Assembly (NCBI RefSeq): GCF_000150275.1
Contig: NW_002060945.1
Location: forward strand, 383,872-447,871
Direction of reading: 5' to 3'
Length of the DNA: 64,000 nt
Origin: Trichoplax adhaerens
Lineage: Eukaryota; Placozoa; Uniplacotomia; Trichoplacea; Trichoplacidae
The position numbers and the translations under genes are program-made. The notes under the pieces are model-generated. The model saw nothing but the letters and a program-made list of their open reading frames with translations, was not told where the DNA came from and searched no databases. Below, one piece after another: positions 50,601 to 61,264 of this stretch (the stretch's first letter is position 1; each line of letters starts with the position of its first letter).

Positions 50601-52752
50601 AGGCATTATGATAGATTTTATTAGGAATGTATTAGAAATTTTTAAAAAGCTATTAGTTGTATAGAACAAATTTCAATACTCTGGGATTAAATTATCATCT
50701 GCCGTAGAACAGAAAAGTTATATCATGAGATAGTTTGTTGATGTTTGTTACCACTGCTACAGGAATAACTTTAATCACCGCCTATTACGGCTTACTTACT
50801 TTAGAGTCTGATTTACCACAAGTATAAATGCCGTCTTTACGCATTATTGCCAGAACTTTTTTCCATTTCTTACCCTCCTTGATATGTACATTGCCTTGCA
50901 ATTCAAGTAAATGAGAACCGCCATTAAAAATATCCTGAGTAAGAAAGTGCCTAGTTACCATAATTACATTGTAAGCGCTTTTACATAAAATAGTATAATG
51001 TTGATTTGTAATATTACCATTAATAAAACTTGACGCAATTTTTCAGTATTCTTACTACCATCACTTTGGGTAAAGAAGGGTCCCAGGCAATCCTATAAAA
51101 TCAGCCCTGTGATTTACTTTTGGAACTTTTTGAAAAAGTACACCTCGTATATCTATATGCAATAGTACCGTCTCAAAAAGATTAAATACTTATCAAATCT
51201 AATCAACAAATAAGTGATATTCAATAATTATACCGCTGGTCTTTTGATGATATCATATTTTTTCTCATGTAAACGAAGAGTGAGTAAATGATTAATCGCT
51301 GTAGATGAAGATTTGCATATATCCAATACAATTTGATGATCCTCTATAGGCCTTTCTAAAAGTATATACGGTAGAAATCAAAATTAAATCAGTAATACGA
51401 TAAAAATTACAGGTGAAAAAACTGTTGAGTTACAAATATCAATTATGCAGCTTATAGATTAGCCGATGAACTTAAAAAGTACATATATAAATTCTAAAAT
51501 TTCTTAATTTGGCAATATAATATTTTAATCCTATATTGCAGTATACTAATTTCTTGTTATATTACAGAAATATTGTTACCGGTACTCACCAATTTTATAA
51601 TCAGGATAATATTCATACAACTGCCAATAAATACTTTCTGCCTGCTGATGTTGGTATACTGCAAGCTGACAAATTTCACTTGCAGGCATGGTCTTTCCGA
51701 ATTTGATATTTTTATTGCAGTTATTTTCATTACAATAGATTTCGTGAGTGGTCTAAATATTTATAATGAACAAAAACCAATTACTCGCCTACCTAGCATT
51801 AACTGTATATTAGAGAATCGGATTACGAATAAAAAACAATGTCTAACGCATTAAGTAATTTTTAGCTGAAGAATTAATAAGCTGATAGCTATAACTGACT
51901 CCAATCATAAAAAAATTACTTACTTGTTCAACATCATTAATTGCTCTGTCGGCTACAGCCAATGCAGCAAAAAAATAAAATGAAAAAACAATCAAGAATT
52001 TTAGATAGCATCTTGCTAAAATTAAAAATTATGTTATTCAGTCACTTTAGCTTTTTAAGGAGGTATATGCCATAATCTTCAAATTGACCTACATTTAGAT
52101 TTCGGAGACAAAATTGTTACTCTAGGATGGGCATAGGACATGCTACGTTTGATTTCAATTCCATTGGATTTTTTTTGAGGAACTGACATTATCTGCTGAT
52201 GATTTCGAAAGCGAACGCGAGTAACACGGCAACTAGGAGATGAAGATACAGGCTCGCGTGGACTATCTTGTTCGTCTAGAAATAAAGAATATTAATCGCA
52301 TCCATAACTATGTATTAAGACTGTATCAAATGTTAAATTATCTCTTATTTTAATTAACTTCTGCTATTAATATACCTAACAGGCACACTATACAAGCTAT
52401 CATAAGAATTTCTATCTATCTAAAGTGTCATCAATTAGGTATTTTAAAAAATTGCTTGAATCACACAGTTTGCGTAAATCTTTCTTTTAATATACCAAGA
52501 TCTTCTTCGCTAATGCTGTTCATATTTTGCATCGAACCCCTTCGAGAATTAATCCTGAGCTATGTGCAATATAGTATGGATATAATTTCAAATAAAAGGA
52601 CTTTAGCATATTCTGTTACGCGTATTTTCTCTATCGAATTTATTAACCTGAGTGCCATAAGCAATATCATCGGTAATAACTTGGATATCATCCAAGGTAG
52701 AATTAAACGAAGGATCGCCTTGATTGTCCTTTGTACCGTTAATCTTAGACAT
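47499..52752 (-). CDS. Grb7/10/14-family SH2 adaptor, 16 exons, BPS exon out of order
   Basis: A multi-domain cytoplasmic adaptor I assembled from 16 exons, all with GT-AG borders and compatible phases. The vertebrate family (Grb7, Grb10, Grb14) binds activated receptor tyrosine kinases, notably the insulin receptor, through BPS and SH2, and membranes and Ras-type GTPases through PH and RA. Without the BPS exon the product is 545 residues (human Grb7 is about 530): N-terminal Ser-rich region 1-127, RA about 130-222, PH about 232-345, Ser/Pro-rich linker 350-422, SH2 about 442-540. SH2 shows PWFH, FLIRES with the phosphotyrosine-binding Arg 469, and a C-terminal GVLPTKL that mirrors GVLPCKL of the family. 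The BPS exon matches LVAMDFSG-GRVIENP as LVPMEFGK-SRIIGTP, but lies between SH2 exons 2 and 3; read in, the product is 608 residues. The family's N-terminal proline-rich PNPFPEL-type motif was not seen. Start: the first ATG after an in-frame stop at 52843-52845. Confidence 0.93.
47868..48056 (-). CDS. Adaptor exon 15, BPS-domain exon inside the SH2-coding region
   Basis: Acceptor aatttcttag, donor AAG|GTAGAA, phase 0 to 0; 63 codons. LVPMEFGKSSSRIIGTP matches the BPS core of Grb7/10/14 (LVAMDFSG, then GRVI-NP). In that family BPS (between PH and SH2) binds the insulin-receptor kinase domain and acts as a pseudosubstrate inhibitor. Here it sits between SH2 exons 14 and 16. Because it is phase 0/0, it could be included or skipped without shifting the frame. 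Inclusion would insert 63 residues between SH2 strands D and E. Confidence 0.88.
48471..48564 (-). CDS. Adaptor exon 14, SH2 core with phosphotyrosine Arg
   Basis: Acceptor tcctctag, donor CTT|GTAAGT, phase 2 to 0; 31 codons. LFLIRESTSTPGSLVLSLCH contains the FLxRES strand whose Arg contacts phosphotyrosine; KKKVHHIQIVL is strand D. In known SH2 domains the next residues come from what is here exon 16, not exon 15. Confidence 0.95.
48655..48834. repeat. Three copies of a palindromic AT element in an intron
   Basis: The intron between the first two SH2 exons holds three near-identical units at 48659-48694, 48695-48732 and 48794-48834. Each has a ttgataattatcaa-type palindrome (perfect in copies 2 and 3), then taatatgcaa or a close form and a T-rich tail. 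The unit may be a micro-element with self-complementary core. Confidence 0.75.
48845..48947 (-). CDS. Adaptor exon 13, start of SH2 domain
   Basis: Acceptor taattaaag, donor TGG|GTAAGA, phase 1 to 2. It encodes DQPWFHTSISRIQAVDIL and ends in SDG. It corresponds to the QPWFHHKISRDEAQRLI and VDG blocks of Grb14, the first strand and helix A of SH2. Confidence 0.94.
49107..49128 (-). CDS. Adaptor exon 12, 22-nt microexon
   Basis: Acceptor ctatttacag, donor AAG|GTATTT. The 22 bases encode RFTRDKK plus one base. Exon 11 ends in phase 0 and exon 13 needs a phase-1 predecessor, and this microexon is exactly what restores the frame. No other segment between 48948 and 49395 was found that does so with good borders. 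Confidence 0.65.
49396..49575 (-). CDS. Adaptor exon 11, Ser/Pro-rich linker
   Basis: Acceptor tatactgcag, donor ATG|GTAAGT, phase 0 to 0; 60 codons. The protein is basic and Ser/Pro-rich (LPRSRSLSFLRGLSKRKD, TPSSPANDSPVLSGP), likely disordered. Closely spaced Arg-Ser motifs could be basophilic kinase or 14-3-3 sites (inference). This is where the family normally continues into BPS. A 113-codon plus-strand frame here is a shadow. Confidence 0.9.
49702..49782 (-). CDS. Adaptor exon 10, PH tail
   Basis: Acceptor ttttaatag, donor ACG|GTAAGT, phase 0 to 0; 27 codons. YGQQLKTNYTEMIQSSPE continues the helix as YG-QLYKNY does in Grb7/10/14, a signature shared with the MRL proteins (RIAM, lamellipodin, MIG-10). 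Confidence 0.93.
49978..50076 (-). CDS. Adaptor exon 9, end of PH domain
   Basis: Acceptor atattttcag, donor AAG|GTAATA, phase 0 to 0; 33 codons. FKSLCTNDAEKLFAWFSVFR matches the LCAEDEQSRTCWMTAFR block, including the invariant Trp of the final PH helix. Confidence 0.94.
50254..50358 (-). CDS. Adaptor exon 8, middle of PH domain
   Basis: Acceptor gatcacag, donor ATA|GTAAGT, phase 0 to 0; 35 codons. RFAELDCFYGL followed by KKHFGAPSNHCLVFI fits the LADLEDSNIF and KKQYNAPTDHGLCIK blocks of the family PH domain. A closer AG (accepting at 50324) would cut the LADLE-like block and break phase. Confidence 0.9.
50800..50934 (-). CDS. Adaptor exon 7, start of PH domain
   Basis: Acceptor cttactcag, donor AAA|GTAAGT, phase 0 to 0; 45 codons. 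LELQGNVHIKEGKKWKK-VL and RKDGIYTCGKS match the first two strands of the family PH domain (EIQGFLHVKE-KKSWKKLY, RRSGLYCSTKG). The short RA-PH spacing is typical. Confidence 0.93.
51234..51355 (-). CDS. Adaptor exon 6, end of RA domain
   Basis: Acceptor cttttag, donor GCG|GTATAA, phase 1 to 0; 40 codons. RPIEDHQIVLDI corresponds to the family's LEDHELVVQV, and LRLHEKKYDIIKRP to LFRKNYAKYEFFKNP. It completes RA and leads directly into the PH exons. Confidence 0.93.
51590..51752 (-). CDS. Adaptor exon 5, first part of RA domain
   Basis: Acceptor atatttag, donor TTG|GTGAGT, phase 0 to 1; 54 codons. It contains HEIYCNENN, then TMPASEICQLAVYQH and YWQLYEYYPDY. These follow the family's pattern of a beta hairpin, a TARDLCQLLVYK-type helix and a W-LVEHHP segment, which identifies a Ras-association domain. 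Confidence 0.92.
51924..51952 (-). CDS. Adaptor exon 4, 29 nt
   Basis: A very short exon encoding DRAINDVEQ between acceptor ggctgtag and donor CAA|GTAAGT, phase 1 to 0. It bridges exon 3 to the RA domain in frame. The acceptor is the least certain border, because no alternative short exon was tested. Confidence 0.65.
52093..52275 (-). CDS. Adaptor exon 3
   Basis: Acceptor atttctag, donor AAT|GTAGGT, phase 1 to 1; 60 full codons. The protein is basic and Ser/Pro-rich (EQDSPREPVSSSPSCR, later RSMSYAHPRVTILSPKSK), as expected for the variable N-terminal region of the family. Confidence 0.85.
52496..52559 (-). CDS. Adaptor exon 2
   Basis: Acceptor cacatag, donor TTG|GTATAT, phase 0 to 1. It encodes LRINSRRGSMQNMNSISEED and one more Leu. 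A second AG five bases downstream would break the phase with exon 1, so the first is preferred. The segment is a disordered Ser-rich stretch. Confidence 0.75.
52648..52752 (-). CDS. Adaptor exon 1 (start)
   Basis: Begins at an ATG (MSKINGTKD) and ends CAG|GTTAAT in phase 0; 35 codons. The protein is acidic and polar with no domain. The open frame upstream of the ATG contains no other Met before a stop at 52843-52845. A spliced upstream exon is possible but not needed. Confidence 0.75.
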
Positions 52753-54697
52753 AATGGATTGACGATGATCATAAGACTGAATACCAATGGAAATTAGATC
52801 ATGGTTTGTTAAATTTCTAGTTGAAGGATAAAAGATGTAGTGTTAATTTGATGAAGGAGTAAGATTTATGAATGACTTTTGCAAAACTGAATCGACATTA
52901 TCAGATTTCAGGATATAGAGTGTATGTAGTTTAATTCAATAGAACCATTCATTTGATAACGTGAATTTACTGTTGATTGAAACTATTATCGTTTCGAAAT
53001 TGTTTCAATATTGATTTACCTTATATCAGAAAATTTATATAAGCTAAAATTAACGCTGATGAATAGCTTACTATACACCATAGCAGTATCAATAATTACA
53101 TGATATACTTGATAATATGATTTGCACTCCATTAAAATAACCATTAGAAAATGGGCTGGCAAAATATAACGATAGCAAGTGTTCAAAAATAACATAAATG
53201 CCCAATTTTAAGTACGGTCTTATCAGAATCTATCTTGAGTCGTTCATACTTGTGAAATAAATAATATGTGCACCAAGAAGCTGTATAAGTGTAGCTATCT
53301 TGATTGTAACCGAATAAAAAAATATTTTAAAACTGAGATTGTCTTAATGAAATATAATAAATAATTCGATCATAACTTTAACTAACCATTCTATTTTATC
53401 ACATCGCTGATGTATGCCTTACTATGGAATGGCTACTACATACTAAATATTTTACTGAGTAAGCTGTTTTATTTGAACTATTAGTTTCAGAGTAAATCAA
53501 ACGAGATTATTTCATCTATAAATTTAATAACCTTTCCACCAGTTAAGAAATACCATCGATTTGCTATGATTTATTTACCCCTTATATATAGACATGGCAA
53601 ATTTTCATGATAATTTTTCAGCCTGATACACACCCTTTGCTTTACGTATAATTAAACATATGCAGGTAATCTCCTAAATTTATCATTTCATTAATTGTTT
53701 TGGTTGTTTATCATTAATAAGACGATAATATCTTCTATCCTAGTCAGCGGATGACAAAGGTTGGAATTTATAATTAATATAGCTTTACGATGGAATTAGT
53801 GATACAGACTTTTATTATTGATATAGAATGCTATGATGAATATTATGGTTACCACATAGCGGGATATTTGTAACAGGAAATTAATAGGCCGATCAATGAA
53901 CAAAATCGACGATAATATCCATTTCAGACTAATTTTTGTTTTGACAGTAAATGTATGAGGCCAAGTCAATCAACCAAATGTTGTGTTTAGAGCGATAGCA
54001 CAGTATATTAATAAAGCACGATGATATTTAATGACTGAAAAGTCTTGAAATTATTGTTAATTAATTTTCAGGGTGGATATTTATGAAAGCTTATGTATCC
54101 TGACACAGATTTTGATCTGCCTCCATAAATTGAGTCTGTATGGCGAAGGCATGGGTTTTTTACGCATCCATTTTAAATCATTCCTCTAGTCAGCTGCGGA
54201 ATCAGTTATGAGGAATACAACTGTTTACACAGTCCTTTTAGGTCGGTTTATCAGAATAGGGTAGGTTTATATTTGTAATGAAAGCAGTTAGTAAATATTT
54301 TATGCTGTATATCTAAATAGACAGTCAGATGGTAGCTGATCCATGCTATCAATGGAATGTTGGTTTCAACAATTCCATTTGTAATTATGATATTGATAGT
54401 AAATTTCGAATTTAAGGACTGATCAAATGATCGCAATATAGTATGTTTCTTAGCGCAATTCCATAAAACAACTTCATGATTACGATATTCAAAATTTTAA
54501 TTAGATGTTGTAATTTAATATCTGTCATATTAAGAATAATTTCCCTAATTAATGAGTAAGGGTCGATAAATTTTCTCTAATGAAGTAGAATGAAAAATAG
54601 TAAAAATAATAATAAAAAAAATTTTTTTTAAGGCGGAGAGATGTGAGAACTAATATTATAAAGCGCCCAAAAACTGTTTTACATCTCAAATTTATCA

Positions 54698-54851
54698 TAG
54701 ATCCTTATAGAGCAGCCCAAAATAAGCTTAAGACTAAGATTATATTGGTAGTTGTAAGACGAACCTAGTCTTATGTCATGAAGTGAAGTTTACAAGAGAG
54801 TGTAGTTCTTATTATATTTTTGAGAAGACACTTTATAACAATCCTAAAGAG
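54698..54851 (+). repeat. Dispersed repeat family 2, copy 2
   Basis: Matches 3203-3436 in the same orientation, with the same order of blocks (atccttatag, aagactaagatt, gacgaacct, gagaagacactttataa) and a deletion of about 75 bp relative to it. No ORF. Confidence 0.65.
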
Positions 54852-57800
54852 CGAAGCTGATGTTAATGATCTTGAGGATTTAATCTTATAGTGATGAAGT
54901 AATAAGGACAAAATCATAATATGGTTCTGTGCACTTCAAGACATTTTAAAAGAATATAGGATATTTTTAATAAAGTATACTAATCATTTAAGCTAAATCA
55001 TTTATCTATACTATCCGTAGTATATACAACTACAATCTAGTTTAAAATTTAGAAAGATTCAACATTGATAAATCCATTTGGTAAAGGTATAACCTTATTG
55101 ATCGATATAAAGAATATTCTGAGTGAAAGCTAAAGTATTCCATTAAAGCCGTAGCCTGCCTATTAATCAATCCATATTATATAAATCGTTGTTTGTAATT
55201 GCAATCGTTTTTATTAACATTGAGATTGAATACTGACGAGTTTTACTGTAATATGATCATATATCAATTAACAAGAGATAACATTTGATTGAAGAAATGG
55301 AGTGTAGTAAGATAATTGGTCGCAAGGTGGAACTAACGATTCTAAAAATAACAGCTTAGAAAGATCAATTGAAAAAATTAAATTATGATATTGAGGGACA
55401 AAATTAATCGTTTACATTTTCTATGGCATGTAAGGTGAGATAAATTGTTCTGAAAGTGCTGCACTTCGGGCTAATCATACAATACCGCATGAACAAGTTA
55501 ATTAGAAGATGATGCAATTAGTTCAGTGCTGAGTAGCAGTACTGAAATTGTGGACAAGTACAAGCAAATATTCTAATGGTTTATAATAATGTTGTCTCTA
55601 AATGGATCATGCTGGCGCATTAGATTGTAAGATCATACAAAATGTCTATTATACCTTGACTGAAGACGTAATTCATAAAAGACAATGAAGTAAACGAGAA
55701 ATGGATATTTTTGCCTTCTTATTTTAAGACACTTTATAATAGGTATAACTTTTTTTTTAACCCAGAAATAGTTTAGATTACTCGTTAATGAAGATATGCA
55801 AACATTCTTAAGTATCACTTGGGATTAGAGTAAGGAGATGATAGATTAATAGAGGCAAAATCAGCTTGTAATCAAAGCTTTGTGCTCAGTCATGGTTTAC
55901 AATATGGCGTTCAGGGAGAAATAAAAAATTATCAAACTATTTCATTTCGAGTTGGCAATTGTCGATCAGTAGAGTAAATTATCGGTCACATCATCATTTA
56001 GATAAAAAGATTGACTCGATAGATAGTGGTTGATATAACTACTGGTACTATATTACTTACCTTCATAATCGTCTTAGATTATTAATTCTACCTTTAGTGA
56101 TCAATTGGTTGATTTTCGATGTAATTTTCGACGGATTGATCAACGAAACAGCGACAGAAAGAGTTGAAGGCTGAATCGAACTTTCATATACGCATATACA
56201 GTATACTAGTACAAGTGTTTTCTAACAATTTTTACACTCTATTCTCTCTCTACTTGCTGTAGGATGAATGAATATCAACGAATTGGCGTACCCGATTTCG
56301 ACCGGAATAGGAATCGTCTCAAGAAGCAAAAAACCTTTATTTTCACCAAAATAAAATGAAAAGGATGAATCTTGATAGTCTGTTCTTTAGTACTGATATC
56401 AAGTGATTTTCACCAGTTAATGCACTATTCTATCGTGAATAAAACATAGAACTGATTGGCTTATCCAATTTTATTCCTGATAGAAGTTACATGGTAACAA
56501 TTCTTTATAAAAGATCTGTATTAGTTCATTTCCAGTAAAATGGTGCGACAAAGATCTATTGTCTGATAAATGATTAGCTGCTTATTGTATGCTTGCATTG
56601 GAAATTTGTTTAGTTAACATCAACACCATTTCTTATATCTATTAAACGATACTTAATCTGAGGGGTACTTGCCTTGTATGATCGAGCGGAAATTATCAAG
56701 TATCTACCCTATCATTCTTATATGAATAGTTTAAGGAAAGGCCTAAGACAATAGCAATAAATGATTCATTTAATTCTTATGATAAAAAATGATGACAAAA
56801 TGATGTTGGTAATTAATGAAATACGACTACGCGTATTCAAGGCGATACTCTGAGTAGAAACAAATATCTTTTGCCTTATTCACAAGCAGATCGATGCCCG
56901 GACGTAGCAAGATTTTATGAAGGGTGTAGTAAAATTTTCAAAAATTACTCTTCAATCTTAATATTTATTCTAAGCATGAGGATAATATCAGTAATTGTTG
57001 AGTCTCGACAGTAGAAATGAATCTTTCGAGCTCATGAGATTCAACCATTGCTAGATCAAGAAATGATCCATTTTACAGCAGTTGAGAATAGTTTCTGTCA
57101 CCTTGTCTATCTTGACATTAAAGATGGGAGATATTACATAGACTAATACCAATCATAGCTGTAATTTTATCTCAACTTAGAAGGATATAGAACTGGCAAG
57201 AAATCCCTATTTAATACAAACTTGATATCTTATATAGTTTATAAGCATAAAGAAGATCATAACTGACAGCACCAGATAAGATACGGTGCATATAAGTCAA
57301 GTTTTCACCGGCCGTAGCTAGACATTGTTAACGAAATGAATGCAGGTGATGAACAGTTTCCGGTAGAATTAATTTTAGTGTATAGAAACTTATTATATTT
57401 ATAGGTTCATATTCGATATTTTGAAGATTAATTGCATCTCTTCATGTAGAAGAGTATCATTGAGTTCCGCTAATACAGTCAATATATCCAGCCGATATCC
57501 AACGAACATGACTGTAGAGTAGAGGAAATAATAACTACCTAGTGTTAATTTATAAGAAAAGTCATTCAAATGTTTTGATCTTATCCTTGTACATTTGAGC
57601 AATATGTTTGGGGCAAAATTGCCATCTTACATCTTTTCTCATAATAGCGCTACATATCCATCAGGCGTATCTAAAAAGTAAGAGTGATAGACTACTTTTG
57701 TGCTCCGAAGGAAAAGTAAATTTTGTGAACACTACGAATAAAAGCGACCATTTGCTTTAGGGTAATCAAATATGGATACAGTGATTTTCAATCATGTAAA

Positions 57801-59559
57801 AGAATTTTCATTGCTCCTATTGTCGTCCTTTTTTAATGTTTCAATATTCAACTTTACTATTCAAAACTCGCTTAGCAAGTCAAAGCGTGATCTCTAAATT
57901 GAAATCAATGACATTACTTTTCGTTTGTGGTAATTTAACCCCATGAATGTGGAAAGCAATTGATCAAAACCGACAATGAAATAAACCAAATCATGTGCTG
58001 CGACAACAATCTTTATAAGATAATCGTAGCCTATTTCAATGCTAGTCGACAAGCTATCTCATTTATGATTTTTACCCTTTTAATAGGATTTCATCCATTT
58101 TAAACAAGACTTAAGTACTAGAAGAAATAAGTACTAGTAGTAATTGTTATTAAATCCATGATAAATTGTAACACAGTGTTCAAAATCAGAGTCTAACGGT
58201 AAATCAAAATAGTAGCATGTGGGACAGTTTATATCAGTTGCAATGGATAGGCGATATTTCGTCAGACTGGTAATCTATTTTCTAGCGAGATAAAGCAATG
58301 TATTTATGGCAGATAATGATCATAGAAGAGCAATTATATCTTGTGTCAGGATTATTTCATTGAAGACAATTCTACTCAATGACTAGGTATGAAAATATTT
58401 CTGTGGAAATTGAATAGTAAAGCATAAAAACGAATAGCTGGATCGTATTTTATCATTCTCATTTTTATCTGCCTGCTAGGCAGATCAAACTTGTACTACC
58501 TACCTTAATTCACCTACTGTTCTGATGTTATGTTTCAAAAATTTTTCCAAATAACTGGATAAGTGGATCGAATTTAATAAGGTGATAATATCACCATCGA
58601 TTTGGGAAGCCATTTTCGATCAGCTAAATAATGTTTATCAACGCCTGGAATCTATAGAATTTCTTTTATTGCCACGACCTTGGCACAATTTCAATCAAGA
58701 CAGTAGACATAAAATAAAGGAAGAAAGCAATAAAACAATTTATAAGGCCGATACTAATTATCGAATCTTTCTGTATTGATATCACTGCTGGAATAATATC
58801 CAGTTATTAGCAGAGATGATTAGAGTGTAACAGATCCAACATTCAACGAAGGCAATTTATTAGTAATCAAGGAGTTTCTGAAGTGATTATCAATAAGCAG
58901 TTATTATTAATAATGATGCCATTATTCACGTGGGCTAATAGTTTTAACAAGGAGGCAGTGTAAAGTGTGATATTTCAAGAATAAAGTCAATTTAAGTATT
59001 AATTTTATTCAATTATTCAAATAAGTCTACGTTATTTTTCTTATTCAAAAAGTTATTGTTTTGATTTGCTGCTTTGCATAAGAAGTAGTTAAAACAAAGC
59101 CACTAGACATAATTTATTGCTGACAGCAATTGGCTACTAGGCCCAATAAGCTTTCTCCCCTTAAATGTGCATATTGTCATGCTTAACTCCACACCCTTTG
59201 CATTTAAACGACTACAAATAGAAATTAAAAGTTGAATATAGCCTTCATGATAGCTGAAAACTAGGCAAACAATACCATTTATCATGATTGTATTCATTTC
59301 TAGCTCTCAATACGCAATAATTTATTTCAAGACTCCGTAGTCATCACTTAACCAATTTACTGTTGTAGCTATGACTATTGATTGCCATTCTTTTCCAGCG
59401 ATAGCTATCATTTTGATTTATTGCTTGATCCAATTTTGCTACTGTAATAGAATGACGTAATACCATCATGATAGAATGGACAATATAATATATATATATG
59501 TTAGAAATAGAAAATAGACTCTCGTGAGTCTTTGTCCAATTACTATAGCCATAGGAAAG

Positions 59560-59682
59560 GAATCGTACCACCTTGAACAGAATCAACATTTGTAACACAA
59601 CTGAATTGTAAAATAAAGCAGAATGCTGTTATGCTGATTGTAGTTGCAAATGCTACGAAAATCATATAAGCAAAACAACTTT
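59560..59682 (-). repeat. Dispersed repeat family 1, copy 3 (partial, inverted)
   Basis: Read on the minus strand from 59682, it starts aaagttgttttgctta and continues with ttttcgtagcatttgcaac, matching the starts of the copies at 9410 and 42229. The shared hydrophobic frame (VAFATTISITAFCFILQF) is open here too. Similarity fades after about 120 bases, so this is a truncated or more decayed copy. Confidence 0.65.
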
Positions 59683-59774
59683 AGGTTACTCTAGTAGTTG
59701 TATACGGCTAGAGTACGACTGTGTTAGGTATGTTTAAAGGTCAAATACGCGCAATGTTATAATTTTTCTACCAG

Positions 59775-59966
59775 GCTTGGAATTTTGCGATCAATTTGCT
59801 CACCGCATTATTCCAAATGAAAAATTATTCCGTGAATTCATCGCTACCGTAAATTGTTCTACGTCTGTTCGGATTAGGCTTTACTTTACTCATGCGACAA
59901 CATTGTGCTATTCATCTACGAAGAGAATCAGCTTTGTTTTACAAAGATACAATTATTCTACTGGCA
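59775..59966 (+). CDS. Doubtful internal exon
   Basis: A 192-base stretch, open in one frame for 63 codons, is bounded by a good acceptor (aatttttctaccag) and a consensus donor (GGCA|GTAAGT). The peptide begins LEFCDQFAHRIIPNEKLFRE and has an even, non-hydrophobic composition. I recognise no domain and found no partner exon on either side. It could be an exon of an unrecognised gene or a chance arrangement. Confidence 0.25.
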
Positions 59967-61264
59967 GTAAGTTATAAGAAATTTGTTCTTTGATATCAGA
60001 CACCGTAATGTAGTGCCATTAGTACTAAAGATCAATATCATGAGCCAAGAACAGTCTTCAATGGTAATGAGTCGTTGCAATATATTCCCCAATATGGCTA
60101 ATCTATGGATCGCTATGACAGACTATACAGTATAAGGAATAACAAGTTGAAATTACGAAAAGATCTAACTATAATGTAATGTTTATCAAGATCATCGATA
60201 TTATTAGCTAGACGTTTCCAGCTAAAGGCTATAACCAATAAATTGTTCAAATTGTTCAAAGTGAACATTAAAGCAAAATGTTTATTGTCACCTCCAATAA
60301 AATTCGCTAAACCTATCCACCAAAGAGGATATCACGAGTAACTCGTTAAAACATTAAAAGATCTGTCAATATAATTAAGCAGATAATGATACGAGGACAA
60401 AATCGTTAATTATGAATTAATTGAAATTTTGCTACTCTAGTATGGTCCTAAAAGGGAAATGGGAAATAAATTGAAAGGTATCGCGCTTTAGTGAGCCTAC
60501 GTTATGCTATAATTAAGAGTGGCATTATTTACCATGGGAGCCTATTTAGATATCGCTATGCAAGCTGTATCGTCTCGTTCCCAATATTTTAGATCAAATA
60601 GTGGATAAAAAGACTACTTTAATCCAATGCCTTTTTTATTTATTTTATTTGTGATCGAATAGGATATCAAAATCAACCAAATTCAAACTCAAAGAGGATA
60701 GGTATCATGGTCATGTAATACCTATTATATATACATTTAATTATTAATGAGTTCATCTGGTCGAATTTCGGTCAAAACTCGAGTTGTCCTCATTATGGCA
60801 CAAGACAGGAATTGATCCATCTTAAATCCCAATTTTTTCCATTCGTGTATGCGGTAGCCATTTTACTCAGTCCATACTTAACATTTCTGCATGAATGATG
60901 GATTGAGATGTAATTGACAATGGAACATGAACTAATCCATGTCGAGCAAGTGAACAACTTCGAATAGAGGATATGCCCTTTATTTCTATCTACTGTTTTA
61001 TTGAAACTAGATAATTAATTGAAGGCCATTTCTAGTGTCTCTGATCGATCATTGAGCACAAGAACTGGACATAGTAAAGATATTTTCTTTTCAGTTGGTA
61101 TCAGGAGTAATAAATATAATATCTAACTTTTATCACTCGTTGATTAAAATTTGATACCTTGTTGGCCATAGCCCATAAGGTGATCAATGCCCAAGCAATT
61201 TCATCTTCATCCGTAATAGACTATGCATCAGTGCGACATGATATTATTTGAATAACCTCATCCG

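Noticed and set aside
51573-51854. A 93-codon plus-strand hydrophobic frame
   Set aside because: It is the complement of the RA-domain exon (51590-51752), whose minus-strand protein matches the family.
52456-52797. A 113-codon plus-strand frame and a 75-codon minus-strand frame at 52560-52787
   Set aside because: Both overlap adaptor exons 1 and 2 in the wrong strand or frame and show no domain.
57399-57602. A minus-strand frame with a protein-like end and a possible internal acceptor (ctctactctacag)
   Set aside because: No donor, partner exon or domain was found; it ends in a stop within the same stretch.
58582-58779. A plus-strand frame with a helix-like peptide (IWEAIFDQLNNVYQRLESIE)
   Set aside because: It starts with GTG and has no clear donor or partner exon. 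Composition alone is not enough.
59344-59598. An 84-codon minus-strand frame considered as a chemoreceptor-like fragment
   Set aside because: It overlaps a decayed dispersed repeat copy in a different frame from the shared one and has no receptor motif.
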